From NCBI GenBank assembly GCA_905221605.1, contig CAJNDS010002492.1:62001-126000 (forward strand): 64,000 nt of DNA, in the 5' to 3' direction. Made by a program: the position numbers and the translations under genes. Positions 51,226-61,890 of this stretch are shown here, in pieces. The notes below the pieces were generated by a model. It was not told the origin of the DNA and ran no database searches. It saw only the letters and a program-made list of their open reading frames with translations. The DNA is from Symbiodinium natans (taxonomy: Eukaryota; Sar; Dinophyceae; Suessiales; Symbiodiniaceae). Numbering within the stretch: position 1 is the stretch's first letter; each line of letters opens with the position of its first letter.

Positions 51226-53692
51226 ACAGGGTCCTCAGCTTCATGCGCCCTTGCCATATCGGTCTCCGCAGTTGAGGATCCTCCCACAAAAACCTGAAAA
51301 TCAAGTTCCAGGAAACATCCCAGGGGCATGTAGGATCTGCAAAAGGCGGGTAGCCTCAGAGCAGTCACTTCTTGGTGGCTGAGATCATAAGCCCCCTACA
51401 AGTGTATACCTTATAGGGGGTTGTAGTATCCCAAAAAGTGCAAAGTGTAGTCACTCAGCTGCTAAGACTTGACAGCCCATTGGAGGGTTAGGTTGAGCTC
51501 TTTGTTTTTTCACTGTGTGGGGTGTTGTAATGGCAGGCGTATCCTACGCGGGCCTACGCATCAGCTCATGTTTAGTAGGCGCGGGGCCTACGCGCGGAGT
51601 ATGTTGTTGACGCGTGCCTACGCGGACCTACGCGGCAAGCATAGACAACCTACGCGGACCTACGCGCCCATGCTGCATAGACTTGCCTACGCGGACCCTA
51701 CGCAAACCTCTACGCCGTGCAGGCAAAATGCTACGTACGCGGCCGGCTTTCAATGATCGCGTCTCTACGTAGCCTTGCTCCTAGACAAAACGCTGCTCAC
51801 TTGGCCTCCAACCTTCCCAACTTGAAAAAAACAGCTAATACCCCTCATTGCGGGCGCTTGCACAGGGGTCCCCTAGCCCACACAAGCCTTAGGCAGCAGC
51901 ACTGTAAATCTCCGCCCCACTTCCCCAAGACCGCCCCTCCCTCCGCCCAGTGCTATGACCGCCTGCAACATGGCTGCCTACGACGTTCAAGCCGGGGGTG
52001 CCTTCCGACTTGAGCCCAAACCTTTGTTTTGTTGTTGCCCCATACTTTGTTCTCTTTCTTTCTTTCTGCGTTTCGTTCTTTCTTTCGTTCTCTATTCTCT
52101 CTCTCTCTCTCTCTCTCTCTGTTCTTTTTGGCGACTAGTCGGGTACGAGTACATACGAAACTCAAAAGCCCGATATTCAGGGGTTTGGAGTTTGGCCTTA
52201 TAACCCTGACTGGAAATCGTAAAAATCATATGTTGTCAAATTTTGTGTCAAATGTGTATGACCTGAATGTGTGAAACAAGCTTGAAATAAGTCTGGTGGG
52301 GGTGGGCCAGGGTCACCCCCCCAACCATGCATCCCCCCCTTCCTTCTCACAAACGCCAACGCAACCCCGACCAGCCCCGTTTTGCAACAACACGAAACTT
52401 CAAAACTAATGAGACACCAAACAAACCCCCAAACCCTAAACCCTAAACCCTAAACCCTAAACCCTAAACGCTAAACCCTAAACAACAACCAAAACAAGAT
52501 TACACCTAGATCACAAACATCTCCCGGAGCCAGGGCCTGCCAAATCCAGATTCAAACAAAACACGCACACTTGCCGATCAAAAGCAGAAAATCCTAGTCC
52601 CTCTCTCAGACAATACAGGCAGTCCTGGTTATAAGTTGAGCCTTGAAGCACGGAAACCCACCTCAACCCACTGACCCGACCGAACCCTAAACCCTAAACC
52701 CTAAACCCTAAACCCTAAACCCTAAACCCTAAACCCTAAACCCTAAACCCTAAACCCTAAACCCTAAACCCGAATCCCCCCCTCCATTGCACATCAAAGC
52801 GGGTCGCCAAAGAGGTGCTGCTCCATGGCGTCTGTGTAGATGTTGTTCTTCACATCCAAAGGTATCCTTGGGTTTAGGGTTTAGGGTTTAGGGTTTAGGG
52901 TTTAGGGTTTTAGGGTTTAGGGTTTAGGGTTTAGGGTTAGGGTTGGTTGTGTATCCCGGGGTAAAGGTTCACCTTTGGGATTGTAAGGGGCAATAGAATA
53001 CCCCAAAAAGGTTAAAGGTTACCTATTCTACCTTTTTGAACCTGGAAGCTGCTTCATGCCAGGACTGACCTATTCTACCCTAAACCCTAAACCCCCAAAA
53101 GGTTAAACAGTTACCTACTAAGTATCCTCAGCAGGTGGACCGGACAGGTCAGCTTGATCACCCCCCCGATCGCAAGGCAGCATGTTAGTGAGTAAGCTTT
53201 TTCCACGGAGAAGTACGGCTGTGGTGGCATCAAACACGAAACCCTAAACCCTAAACCCTAAACCCTGAACCCTGGCCACCGACAGGGAAAGCGTGTTAAA
53301 GTAGTCAGAAGAGGTCAGTGCCACCACTGCTGGGCAGAAGACCTCCTGAGACACCTTGTGGCGTCAGAAACGCATCACAGCTACGATGCTGTGCCACAGC
53401 TGTACCGCTTCTCTGGATGCTTGTTGCTCATAAGCTTTTGCATAAGCCCTAAACCCTAAACCCTAAACCCTAAACCCTAAACCCTAAACGTGGGCCTACC
53501 TGCAGTAGGAGGATTCGGACTAGTAGATTCCGCCTTAGAAGAGTGGATGTTTGAAGTGAAAGGCGTCCTGCTCTTCGCTGCTCTGCTCTCTTCTGCTTCA
53601 GTGCAGCTGCGGACGATGCTGAAAATGGCGGTTCCACAGGCTCTTGGCTGGAACTTGAGGGGGGGAACCTCACTTTAGGTTCCCTTCTTCTA
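51226..53692. other. Introner, CG-rich tandem repeat, CT tract, arrays
   Basis: Introner 51367-51466 (cttggtggctgagatc...gtcactcagctgctaag). A degenerate repeat with CCTACGCGGA unit at 51537-51740. CT microsatellite 52045-52120. Arrays 52432-52485, 52683-52771, 52869-52945, 53238-53275 and 53447-53488. Introner relic with an inserted array 52954-53122. No firm gene. Confidence 0.45.
51537..51740. repeat. Degenerate CG-rich tandem repeat (CCTACGCGGA unit)
   Basis: At least ten imperfect occurrences of cctacgcg(g/c) at irregular 10-35 base spacing, including cctacgcggacctacgcgg at about 51623. Rich in CpG, unlike its surroundings. No coding frame fits the repeat. Confidence 0.6.
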
Positions 53693-54282
53693 GTGAAGTC
53701 CCTGCATGGCTGCTGGAGCCCTCAGGGAGAGCTTTTTGAGAGCTGCGCTCTTCACCTCCCTTCAGTTCAGCAAGCATGGCGAGAACTCACCATTCTGGCA
53801 ATGGAAAATTATTGTGATTGGAGGCACCTGCGAGATATCACGGAGCCGGCAACAGCGCTTTCTTTTGCTGCGACTATCGCTTCGTCACATGATTCAACTG
53901 CAGGCAGCTCCCATAAGTACGAGACTTCCTTCAATTGCCTGGCACGTATGAACACATGTGCTCAGTGCCACTGCCCCGAGATCATACCCGGCCGTCTGGC
54001 GTGTACAAATCTCAGGGTATAATCGAAAGGTGAGACTCTTCGAGAAGTATGCCGCGTGCAATGCCTGCTGACAGCGCAATATCCCGCCGGGGGAGTCTTT
54101 ACCTTAACCCCTTACATGGCAAGCTCGTGCAGAAGGCAGGGGCAGTCATGTCTTCCCGAAACTTGTCTAAATCTCTGCATGTGCTTCGAATCGCGTCATG
54201 CAGCGTCGTGGCCAGGTCTACAGGAAAAAGACTGAAGGATCAGCTACCGTGGCTTTTTAGAGTTTGGAGTTTAAAGTTTTAG
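53693..54282 (+). CDS. Candidate exon(s), unknown protein
   Basis: Two consecutive plus-strand frames. 53693-54022 includes GELFESCALHLPSVQQAWRE, then LAMENYCDWRHLRDITEPAT; 54049-54282 includes GSLYLNPLHGKLVQKAGAVM, then LKDQLPWLFRVWSLKF. Hydrophobic patterning is natural and free of repeats. They could be two exons or one frame with a short intron. No family. Confidence 0.35.
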
Positions 54283-54968
54283 CCTTCACTGGCGACGCTG
54301 CACGGAAAAACTGTTTCACCAAGGCACAGGCAGTGTGTTGTTGCCCCGATCGGTGTAGGTTTCGGACTTCATTCTTGTCAGCAAACACAGCATTAGAGAA
54401 TAAACAAGCGGGGCACCAGAACACTAGATTGAGATGCCATTCCTTGGGGACCAGATGACCCATAAAAATTGGGATCATATTCTGCACGCTGCTAGAATCC
54501 CTATTAAATAGGGTATGTCAACCCTAGACCCTAAACCCGAAACCCTGAACCCTAAACCCTAAACCCTAAACCCTGAACCCTTTTTAGGTTCATGTGCGCC
54601 CCCAAGGTTGCCATATGTGGTGAACAGAACAGACGCGACAACAGCCACTCGGCTGAGCCGAATCCACGGGACTGTAAGGTCTTCCTGAGTATACCGGGGG
54701 TTTAGGGTTTAGGGTTTAGGGTTTAGGGTTCAGAGGGGCAAAATTGCTGGACTTTCAATTTGCTGGGCCCCACACACCGCCCACATGCACACCGGTCGAA
54801 GTTTGTGTGCTGTGTGCAGTGTTGGGATGCAAGGCTTCAGTCCAGCAAGCCTCGTGCGTTGTGCGCGCGTGTGCTCCAGCTAAAGTTCTCCGCTCACGTA
54901 ACAGACCTGTCACCTGACAAATCCGGTGACCTTGCAGCAGCACAGAAGGCCACTGTGCAACTTCAAGG
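54283..54968. other. Arrays and the 3' flank of the CCCH gene
   Basis: Arrays at 54520-54582 (C strand) and 54697-54730 (G strand). The rest is unique. A long plus-strand frame from 54760 continues antisense through the last exon of the CCCH gene and is rejected. Confidence 0.45.
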
Positions 54969-56946
54969 CTACAAGGAGATCAAGGACTTACCGCCCTTGA
55001 CCTTGGGGGACGGAGATAAGGAGGATGCCGACATGGCGGAAGTGGAGCCAGCACCGGCTTCGCCGGGTGGTTGGAGCCTTATAAGTGCTGAGTTCACTTA
55101 TAGGGAAGCGAAGGTTGACCTTAGGAGTTTAGGGTTTAGGGGATTGATACTACTCCTTCAAAAGGTTATACAGGGCTTAGGGTTTAGGAGTTTAGGGTTT
55201 AGGGGATTCTACCCCTTAAAAAGGTTATAAAGGTTACCCACCAACAGCACCGAAGAAGCCCTGGTGTCCTCGGGGCTTCCAACTCCTCAGCCACGGTCTG
55301 CCCAAGGCGCGCCAGGATTTCGTCCTCATCCTTCCTTGGTGGCCGAGTAACCATCTTATAATAAGGGTACCCTAAACCCTAAACCCTTTTTGGGGGTTGC
55401 TCAGATTTTAGAAGGGAACCCACAACCCAAAAAGGGCAAAAGGGTACCACTCATCTACCAAGCTTCTCCCCTAAGCCCTTCAAGAGGCTTCGCATGTAGG
55501 GGCTCGTCTCCTGAGATGCTGAGATCACTCTGAGCAACCCCAAAAAGGGTTTAGGGTTTAGGGTTTGGGGTATTATAAGATGGGAAATTTAAAAGAGGTT
55601 CACCTTTGGGTTTCAAGGGGGCGTGTTTGTACTACCCCAAAAGGCTAAAGGTGGCCTACTCATACTACGAAGTCTCGGAGATCTTTCCCAACGCCTTCTT
55701 CTTCCTCTCAGGGTTGTCCTTGAACTCCTCGTAGATTTTCTGGATTGTTTGCTTGTACTGTTGCCGTGCCGCTTTGCATGGACGATGGCGGTTCTTCTTG
55801 CTGTCCGTGTGGTGCGAGTGCCTTGGTAGCCCAGTAACCTCATTGGGGTGAGAGCACCCTTTTTTGGGTTGGCTACCTTTCTAAGGGAACCTTGAACCCC
55901 AAAAACCCTAAACCCTAAACCCTAAACCCCAAACCCTAAACCCTAACCCTAAACTAACCCCAAATTAAACCCTAAACCCTAAAATGCCCTAAAAGGGGAA
56001 AAGGGTACCACTGGGCTGCCAGGGTGCTCAAGGTGGCAGAACATGCATCGGGCCCCGAACTCGCAGCCAGGTCGAATCAAAATCCGGGTGCACGGGGTGC
56101 ATTTCCCGCGGCCATGTCCCTTTGCACCGAGTGACTGTCCATAGCGCGGTTGGTAGTCGTCCTCTTGGTAGCCCAGTAACCATATTATCATAAGGGCACC
56201 CTTTGTTAGGTTGGCTATTTTAGAAGGGAACCCAAAACCAAAAAAAAACAAAGGGCACCACTGGGCTGCCAAGTCCTCCAAGAACTCCTCGATCGCCTCA
56301 ATCCGGCACGGCACCGCGCCCGGCTCCTTCATCTCATCCCTGGGCGCGGTCGGAGGCGCCAGGGGAGGCGGGTGCCGGCGCGTGATGGGCGGCTCGCTGT
56401 GGAACTCGCTCATGGCACTCTGCCATGGCGTCATTGCGCTGAACTCGTGCATGGCCGTCTCCCAGGACGTCGATGCGCTCTCCTCCAAAGCCTGGGTAGC
56501 CCAGTATATTATAACAAGGGCACCCTTAATGTTGGGGTTGGTTATTTCATAAGGGAAGACATAACCCAAAAAAAGGGGCAACGGGCACCACTGGGCTAAG
56601 CAAGAAGCTGAAGCCTTTGAGGATCCCGAATCCTCGAAGATTGAATGGTGTGGCGGGTGCGCCTGTCCAGCCGCGGGGACCGCAAACCACTGCTCCTGCT
56701 CGGCATCTGCTGAGCTGTTCTCGTTGCCTTAGTTGTCCAGTATCCTTGGGTAAGTAACTCTTAACCTTTGGGATTCTAAGGGACATATAACACCCCAAAA
56801 AGGTTCAAGGTTACCTACTCTACTACGAAGTTGCAGCTGTTGGAGGAAGAGCCAGTCCAGCTGTTGGAGCGCGGCCGCGAAGATGTCGACTTCCGTGCCA
56901 CGTCCTGCGTCTGAAGCTCCAAGAACGTGTTGCGCACCTTAAGCAT
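54969..56946 (-). CDS. CCCH zinc-finger (RNA-binding) protein, complete 8-exon gene
   Basis: Joining eight exons gives 318 codons including the TAG at 54969-54971, 317 residues. The start MLKVRNTFLELQTQ is at 56946. Residues 150-193 contain the finger: C173-x8-C182-x5-C188-x3-H192 (CTPCTRIL..GCEFGARCMFCH), the exact CCCH spacing of TIS11-type RNA-binding fingers, preceded by SLGAKGHGRGKC. After it come a basic region and helix (SKKNRHRPCKAARQQYKQTI, EEFKDNPERKKK). The N-terminal half is Ser/Glu/Pro-rich and probably disordered. Dinoflagellates carry many such genes and rely on post-transcriptional control, so an RNA-binding regulator is likely. All seven introns are introners with non-GT donors. 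Confidence 0.8.
55078..55259. mobile_element. Introner with duplicated telomeric insert, CCCH intron 7
   Basis: Minus strand GCTT + CTTCGGTGCTGTTGGTGGG...AACTCAGCACTTATAAG + GCTC. The core contains the stretch ggagtttagggtttaggggatt..acyccttaaaaggttata twice (about 55125-55170 and 55185-55232). Confidence 0.7.
55335..55466. mobile_element. CTTGG-family introner, CCCH intron 6
   Basis: Minus strand GAAG + CTTGGTAGATGAGTGGTACCC...ACTCGGCCACCAAG + GAAG, with two CCCTAAA units in the core. Confidence 0.75.
55511..55676. mobile_element. Introner with telomeric units, CCCH intron 5
   Basis: Minus strand GAGA + CTTCGTAGTATGAGTAGGCC...GATCTCAGCATCTCAG + GAGA; TTTAGGG units at 55550-55568. Confidence 0.75.
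55822..56027. mobile_element. CTTGG-family introner with array, CCCH intron 4
   Basis: Minus strand GCAC + CCTGGCAGCCCAGTGGTACCC...GGGCTACCAAG + GCAC. Degenerate CCCTAAA units (55905-55983) enlarge the core. Confidence 0.75.
56162..56275. mobile_element. CTTGG-family introner, CCCH intron 3
   Basis: Minus strand AGGA + CTTGGCAGCCCAGTGGTGCCC...TACTGGGCTACCAAG + AGGA. Splicing uses the GA inside the target (GAG|GAC), shifting one junction by two bases yet restoring the codons. Confidence 0.75.
56492..56608. mobile_element. CTTGG-family introner, CCCH intron 2
   Basis: Minus strand GCTT + CTTGCTTAGCCCAGTGGTGCCC...ACTGGGCTACCCAG + GCTT; 117 bp; strongly palindromic. Confidence 0.75.
56728..56834. 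mobile_element. Introner, CCCH intron 1
   Basis: Minus strand GCAA + CTTCGTAGTAGAGTAGGTAACC...GTCCAGTATCC-type body ending GACAACTAAG + GCAA. Related to the copies at 49718 and 51140. Confidence 0.75.
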
Positions 56947-59104
56947 GTGAAAGTAGGTGTCCGAGGATCCCGAGGAGTCCATGGCTGCTGGACGAGCCTA
57001 CGAATCCCAGGTCACTTCGCCTGGTACGGGTGTGGGGATGAGGCTTCACTCTGCGCCCGAGGGTATCTTCATGGCACGCCGCATGACAAAAAGGGCTCCA
57101 AAACGAGGGAGGGGGTATCAGAAACCACAGTGGAACACCATACTTCCGCACCCAGCTACAAAGTTGCTGTGCGCTTTTCAGGCTCCAGAAACCCACACTT
57201 CATCACGACTCGGTCCCTGGAAAGCGAATCGGGAAGACTCACGCCCAATGTCACCAAGGGTCAAGTGCAGAGCTTGGAGCATCCAGCCCTCGTAAAGGTA
57301 GGGCGCGGCGGGGCCCTTGGCAGGCTCCAGCGTGACCTGGGCGTGGTGTTGGGGCTATGGGGTTTGGGGTTAGCTGGGGATGCTCCCCCTTATAATTACT
57401 AACAGTCCTTCATGGGTATTATACTAGGGGGGGTACAAAAGTCCCCATTAGGAACTGTTGGTATAAGAGGTTCATTCCCAAGCCTTAAAGGCCCTTCTCC
57501 TGGTTCAGGGTTTAGGGGTATGTATGTAAAGGCTTACGGTTTAGGGTTTTGGGTTTAGGGCTTAGGGCTTATGTGCCGTGAGAAGGAGCAGCCGATAGTA
57601 GCCGGGCAAAGGTAGAGAACTCAGTGGAGATTACGGAGACGTAGCAGAAGGCCGTCACAGTGCATGGGGCTTGGGGTTTGTGGTTTCAGATTTAGAGTAG
57701 GATGCTTGATGTCTGAAGAAAGAAGAAGGCACCATCTTGCAAACTTGAAGGTTGCCGACACAAGTCCTCCATACCCATATGTTCGGGATTAGAACGGGCG
57801 GGTACTCTAATCCCTACTAAGGAGCTGTTCGTATAAGGAGAACATCCCCAAACCGTATGCTTCGGCAGGTCCAGGGGGAGCCGCATGGTGGGGTGCTATG
57901 CATGCTGCCATGACCCAAAACCCTAAACCCTAAATGGGATAAGGGGTACCTTACTCGTGATAACGGAATCCTTCTATTTGGGGTCGGTACTAGGGTTCCC
58001 CTGTTTTCGTAAACCCCCTCAAACCGAAACCCTAATGCCTAAACCCAAAACCCTAAACCTTAAACCCTAAACCCTAAACCCTACACAAGTCCCAAAAGTT
58101 TCAAAGCAGCTCCTTGCCATCAAAGTGGCGCCCAAGCCACAGTTGCCCTCGCGTCGGGGATCCGCTGTCGATCCGAAATTGTGCACCTCGAGGGTTTAGG
58201 GTCGAGGATTGAGGGTTGAGGGTTAAGGATTTGGGGGTTTCCCAAAATAGGGGTACCCTTTTTGGGGGTCCCTTAAAGGGGATTCTATGCGGGACATAAA
58301 AGGGGTACCCAATGCCGCCCATTTAGGGTTTTTGAATTAGCTGCGGGGTGTCTTCGGGTGTCTTGCACAGTTTGCTTCCAACCTGGTCACTTCGGCTTCG
58401 CCTTCAATGAACCTAACCTCACATGAACGCTGCAACAGTTTAAAACAAAAAAAACGCAATTCCTGTTCTACAATTTGCGGGTTTCTGCCCCCCCCCCCCC
58501 CCCCCCCGCGTGTGAAGAACACAGCCCCTCCGAACCCAAAAGTGCTTCACCCCAGAACTCAAGTTCAAGCCCAAGCTCTCGCGTGTGTATCGTGGTGGGG
58601 TTTCCTTTGGCTTGCTGTGGATGCAAGAAGGGTGTTCCCTAACTCAGCCTGCACGGGAATATGCAAACCCGAAACCCTAAACCATAAACCCCCCTAAACC
58701 CTAAACCGTAAACCCTAAACCCTAAACCCGAAACCCTAAACCCTAAACCCTAAACGGCGGAAGTTTGCAGCGCGTGCTGGAGATGATCATCTCTCCTACT
58801 GGACAAAGGGACGAGCTCTGCCGACAGCAGCTCTTGGTTCAGCCGAGCCTGGGCTTTGAGGCTCTGAGCTTTGTTTGGGGGGGGGGGGGGGGGTAGGGTT
58901 TAGGGTTTAGGGTTTAGGGTTTAGGGTTTAGGGCTTAGGGCTTAGGGTTTAGGGTTTAGGGTTTAGGGTTGAGGGTTCAGGGTTTAGGGTTCAGGGTTCA
59001 GGGTTCAGGGTTCAGGGTTTAGGGTTTAGGGTTAGGGTTGCTTATTACCTGAGTTCACCAGATAACTAAACAACTGTGAGCCCACATTCGGGGCCAGTTT
59101 TTGT
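56947..59104. other. Upstream of the CCCH gene: introner, relics, arrays
   Basis: Introner 57374-57482; a diverged relic of the same family about 57735-57855; relics with gggtaccctttttgggggtccc at 58240-58320; arrays 58040-58085, 58670-58755 and 58894-59036 (with a block of GGGTTCA variants, about 58985-59015); C run 58489-58507; G run 58877-58893. The open stretch 56,957-57,300 has several competing frames on both strands and no supported gene. Confidence 0.4.
57374..57482. mobile_element. TTGGGATG-family introner
   Basis: ctggggatgctcccccttata...ataagaggttcattcccaag, with acagtcctt / aggaactgt internal arms; 109 bp. Confidence 0.6.
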
Positions 59105-59114
59105 ATAGTGAACA

Positions 59115-59225
59115 TTGGGATGTTCGCCCTTCTACAAACAGTCTTAATAGGAATTAGAATAGGGGGTACTAGAATTAGACTATAATCCCTATTGCGGACT
59201 GTTAGTACAAGGGGGAACATCCCAA
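59115..59225. mobile_element. TTGGGATG-family introner with 10-base target duplication
   Basis: Perfect outer ends (ttgggatgttc / gaacatcccaa) around the usual core; flanked by atagtgaaca (59105-59114) and atagtaaaca (59226-59235), a duplication with one mismatch. Confidence 0.7.
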
Positions 59226-59235
59226 ATAGTAAACA

Positions 59236-61370
59236 TCAACTTTTCTATACTGAATTTGGAACCCTAGAAAACAATTTAATTTGCTGTTTCTAAGGAATTA
59301 AGGTACACAACAACAACAACAACAAAATTATTCCCAAGTAGCCCTAACTTCTGGGGGGCCTTCTACTATTGAGGGCAAAACACCATGAGCTCCTCCGGTG
59401 CCAGCTGCTGCAGTTGGCTCCCGTCATCAAAGAGGGCCAGGTAGCCTCGGTTTAGGGTTTAGGGTCTGGGGTCGGGTGGGGTCGCAAGACGTCCCTGAAC
59501 CCTTTTGCCCGATACACCCTATACATCGAGCCCAAAGCCCGGACCTAGAATTCGCAAGCACAAAACACGAAAAGACCCTAACAAAGTGTAAAAACGCTCC
59601 CAAAGCAAGGGGGCAAACTAAACATAAGATAAAAGACAAGCGCCTGAAACCCACCCGGCCCTACATAGCCCCAGACGTTGAATCCTGGAACTGGGCGACC
59701 TATAAACCCTCTAAACCCCAAATAACCCAAACCCCAAAGAACCCAAACAGGAAGACAACAAAAACAATTAAGAAACAACTCCAACACAAGCTCGAAAAAT
59801 AAAAAGAAACCACAAAAATCAAAGAGCCCCCAAACAAAAACTCAAAAATCTCCACAAAAACCCAGGAGTCCCCCAAACAAGAGCCCCAAACACAAAAGCC
59901 CAAGAAATCCCATAAAACCCTAAACCCTAAACCCTAAACCCTAAACCCTAAACCCTAAACCCTAAACAAGAGCCCTGGCGCGGCGCAAGGCAGGCGAAGA
60001 GAGGAGCGCTAGCAGCGCCGGGCGACCCAGGGGGGCGGCTGCCCGGGCCTTTTTCTGTTTGGGTTTTAGGGTTTAGGGTTTAGGGTTGAGGGTTGAGGGT
60101 TGAGGGTTGAGGGTTTAGGGTTTAGGGCTTTGGGTTCAGGGTTCACCCCCCCCCCCCCCCCCCCAAGCAGGCACGCGAACACGCCGCTTTTGGGGCTTGA
60201 GGGTTTGTCGGGTTTTGCGGGTTTTGTAGGGTTTGCAGGGTGTGTAGGGTCTGTAGGGTTTGGAGCTGTTGGAGGACTTGCAGGGTTGACAGGGTTAAGG
60301 GTCTTTAGGGCAGGGGTTCTGAGGTTTAGGGTATCGTCTCCGCCTTTCATGGTTTGGGGTTAGGTTCGGGGGTATCGAACGCTTGTGTACTGGCATCTGT
60401 TAAAAAATAGACCCAAGAGTAAGCTTTGAATAACAAGGGTGCCTTTCTTGGTTTAGAGGCCCAAAAAAAGGCCAATGAGGGCCTACTCTAGAAAATGCTC
60501 GGGCTTCTCATCATGGATTAGGGCCTCTGCCTGACGCTTGTCTATTGACGCCTCCGTACGTCCCTTCCACCCTCGCTGAGGCTCCTTGTGCAAGGGCGTG
60601 GCAAGTAGACAAATGCGCTCTCCTAAACCCTAAATCCTAAACCCTAAACCCTAATTAAACCCTAAACCCACCCTAAACCCTAAACCCTAAACCCTAAACC
60701 CTAAACCCTAAACCCTAAACCCTAAACCCTAAACCCTAAACCCTAAACCTGCAGAGTCTCAGTCGGCCTCGCGATCTGCCCGCTCGAAGATCTGAGCCTG
60801 GATGGGGCCCTGCCTGACACAAGGTCTTTTTTGGGCTAAACCCTAAACCCTAAACCCTAAACCCTAAACCCTCTTGCAGCAGGACTCCTCGCCACTGCCT
60901 GCCTCGCCCTTGCTCCCCCGCAGCCCAGGACAACCAACGACAATAATACCCTAAACCCTAAATAAACTCTAAACCCTAAACCCTAAACCACCCAGCTGGC
61001 AGACTCCACCAGGGCCTTTCTTGCTGGCACAGAGTGGGGCTTCGGCTCTCGCACTCGCGCATGGCAGGCAAGGATCCGGTTGGTCCACGCATTAAGGCGG
61101 TTTAGGGTTTAGGGTTTAGGGTTTAGGGTTTAGGGTTTAGGGGCTTAAGATTGCGCTCTTTTCATTGTTTCGGGAGGAGTTTGGGGGGGGGGGGGGGGGG
61201 GGGGGGGTGTCGTTGCAGCTGCCTTGGCAGCTGTGGCGGCCGCTCCGGCGTGGTGCCGCACACCCCGCTGGCACCTTCATCCCAAGCCTTGGGTTTAGGG
61301 TTTAGGGTTTAGGGTTTAGGGTTTAGGGTTTAGGGTTTAGGGTCTAGGGTTTAGGGTTTAGGGTTTAGGG
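59236..61370. other. Introner relic, arrays, homopolymers; no firm gene
   Basis: Relic with the gctgtttctaaggaatta motif at about 59249-59348; arrays 59915-59967, 60060-60130, 60622-60746 (about 17 units), 60836-60872, 60948-60990, 61097-61141 and 61290-61373; C run 60146-60164; G run of about 27 bases at 61181-61207. Islands 59400-59870 are A/C-rich without convincing frames. Confidence 0.45.
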
Positions 61371-61373
61371 TTT

Positions 61374-61890
61374 TCAAAGCTTGGGGAAGAGGGCTTCGCA
61401 GACTTTGCCAGAAAAGTGCCTGACCCATTGAAAGACCCAATCATCGACTTTGTTCCCTCTCTGCTTTGCCCGGCGGCTTCGGGATAAGATACGTTTGCGT
61501 TGCCCAATCTTACAGGGACAGGGTCTACGGGTGGAAGGCATGTTTCGAGACTCGTTCTACCCTGATCTCCAAGACGAGATGTCATGGGCTGGGGCTTGGG
61601 TTGGGTCTGGTCTAGTTGCTTCATGTTCTTCGGAGCCTCCAATGTGTCACAATGCAGATGCTGGCTGCCAATTCTCGCAATTCCGAGGGCAACCCTAAAC
61701 CCTAAACCCTAAACCCTAAACCCTAACATTGTTCGAGGCCCCGGGTGCACCCGTGCTACTCCTTGCCTTGTCCAAGGAGATGAGGAAGAGGAGGAGGACC
61801 GCTATCGAAAGGGAGGCGCAGCAACCTGCCAAGAACTTGAAACGCTCTTGTGAAGTACAGGCCAGGATCAGGAGGCTTACGTACAACTGA
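61374..61890 (+). CDS. Candidate 3' end of a plus-strand gene
   Basis: Three islands: 61374-61487 (FSKLGEEGFADFARKVPDPL, then KDPIIDFVPSLLC), 61516-61689 after CTTACAG (FRDSFYPDLQDEMSWAGAWV), and 61738-61890 after TTCGAG (APVLLLALSKEMRKRRRTAI, then QARIRRLTYN and TGA at 61888-61890). A short array (61691-61725) separates the last two, with CGAGG present on both sides. I could not reconcile all phases, so the exon ends are tentative. No family recognised. Confidence 0.4.

Larger units (their letters stand above)
54969..56946 (-). other. Exon map and donors of the CCCH gene
   Basis: Exons 5' to 3': 56946-56835, 56727-56609, 56491-56276, 56161-56028, 55821-55677, 55510-55467, 55334-55260, 55077-54969. 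Target duplications seen at both intron ends: GCAA, GCTT, AGGA (spliced as GAC), GCAC, GAGA, GAAG, GCTT/GCTC. Donors are therefore GC, GC, GA, GC, GA, GA, GC and every acceptor is AG. The reading frame closes exactly (954 bases). Confidence 0.8.

Noticed and set aside
54760..55230. 156-codon plus-strand frame opposite the CCCH gene's last exon
   Set aside because: Protein-like in part, but the minus-strand model closes exactly with target duplications and a stop; the plus frame runs into an introner and telomeric units.
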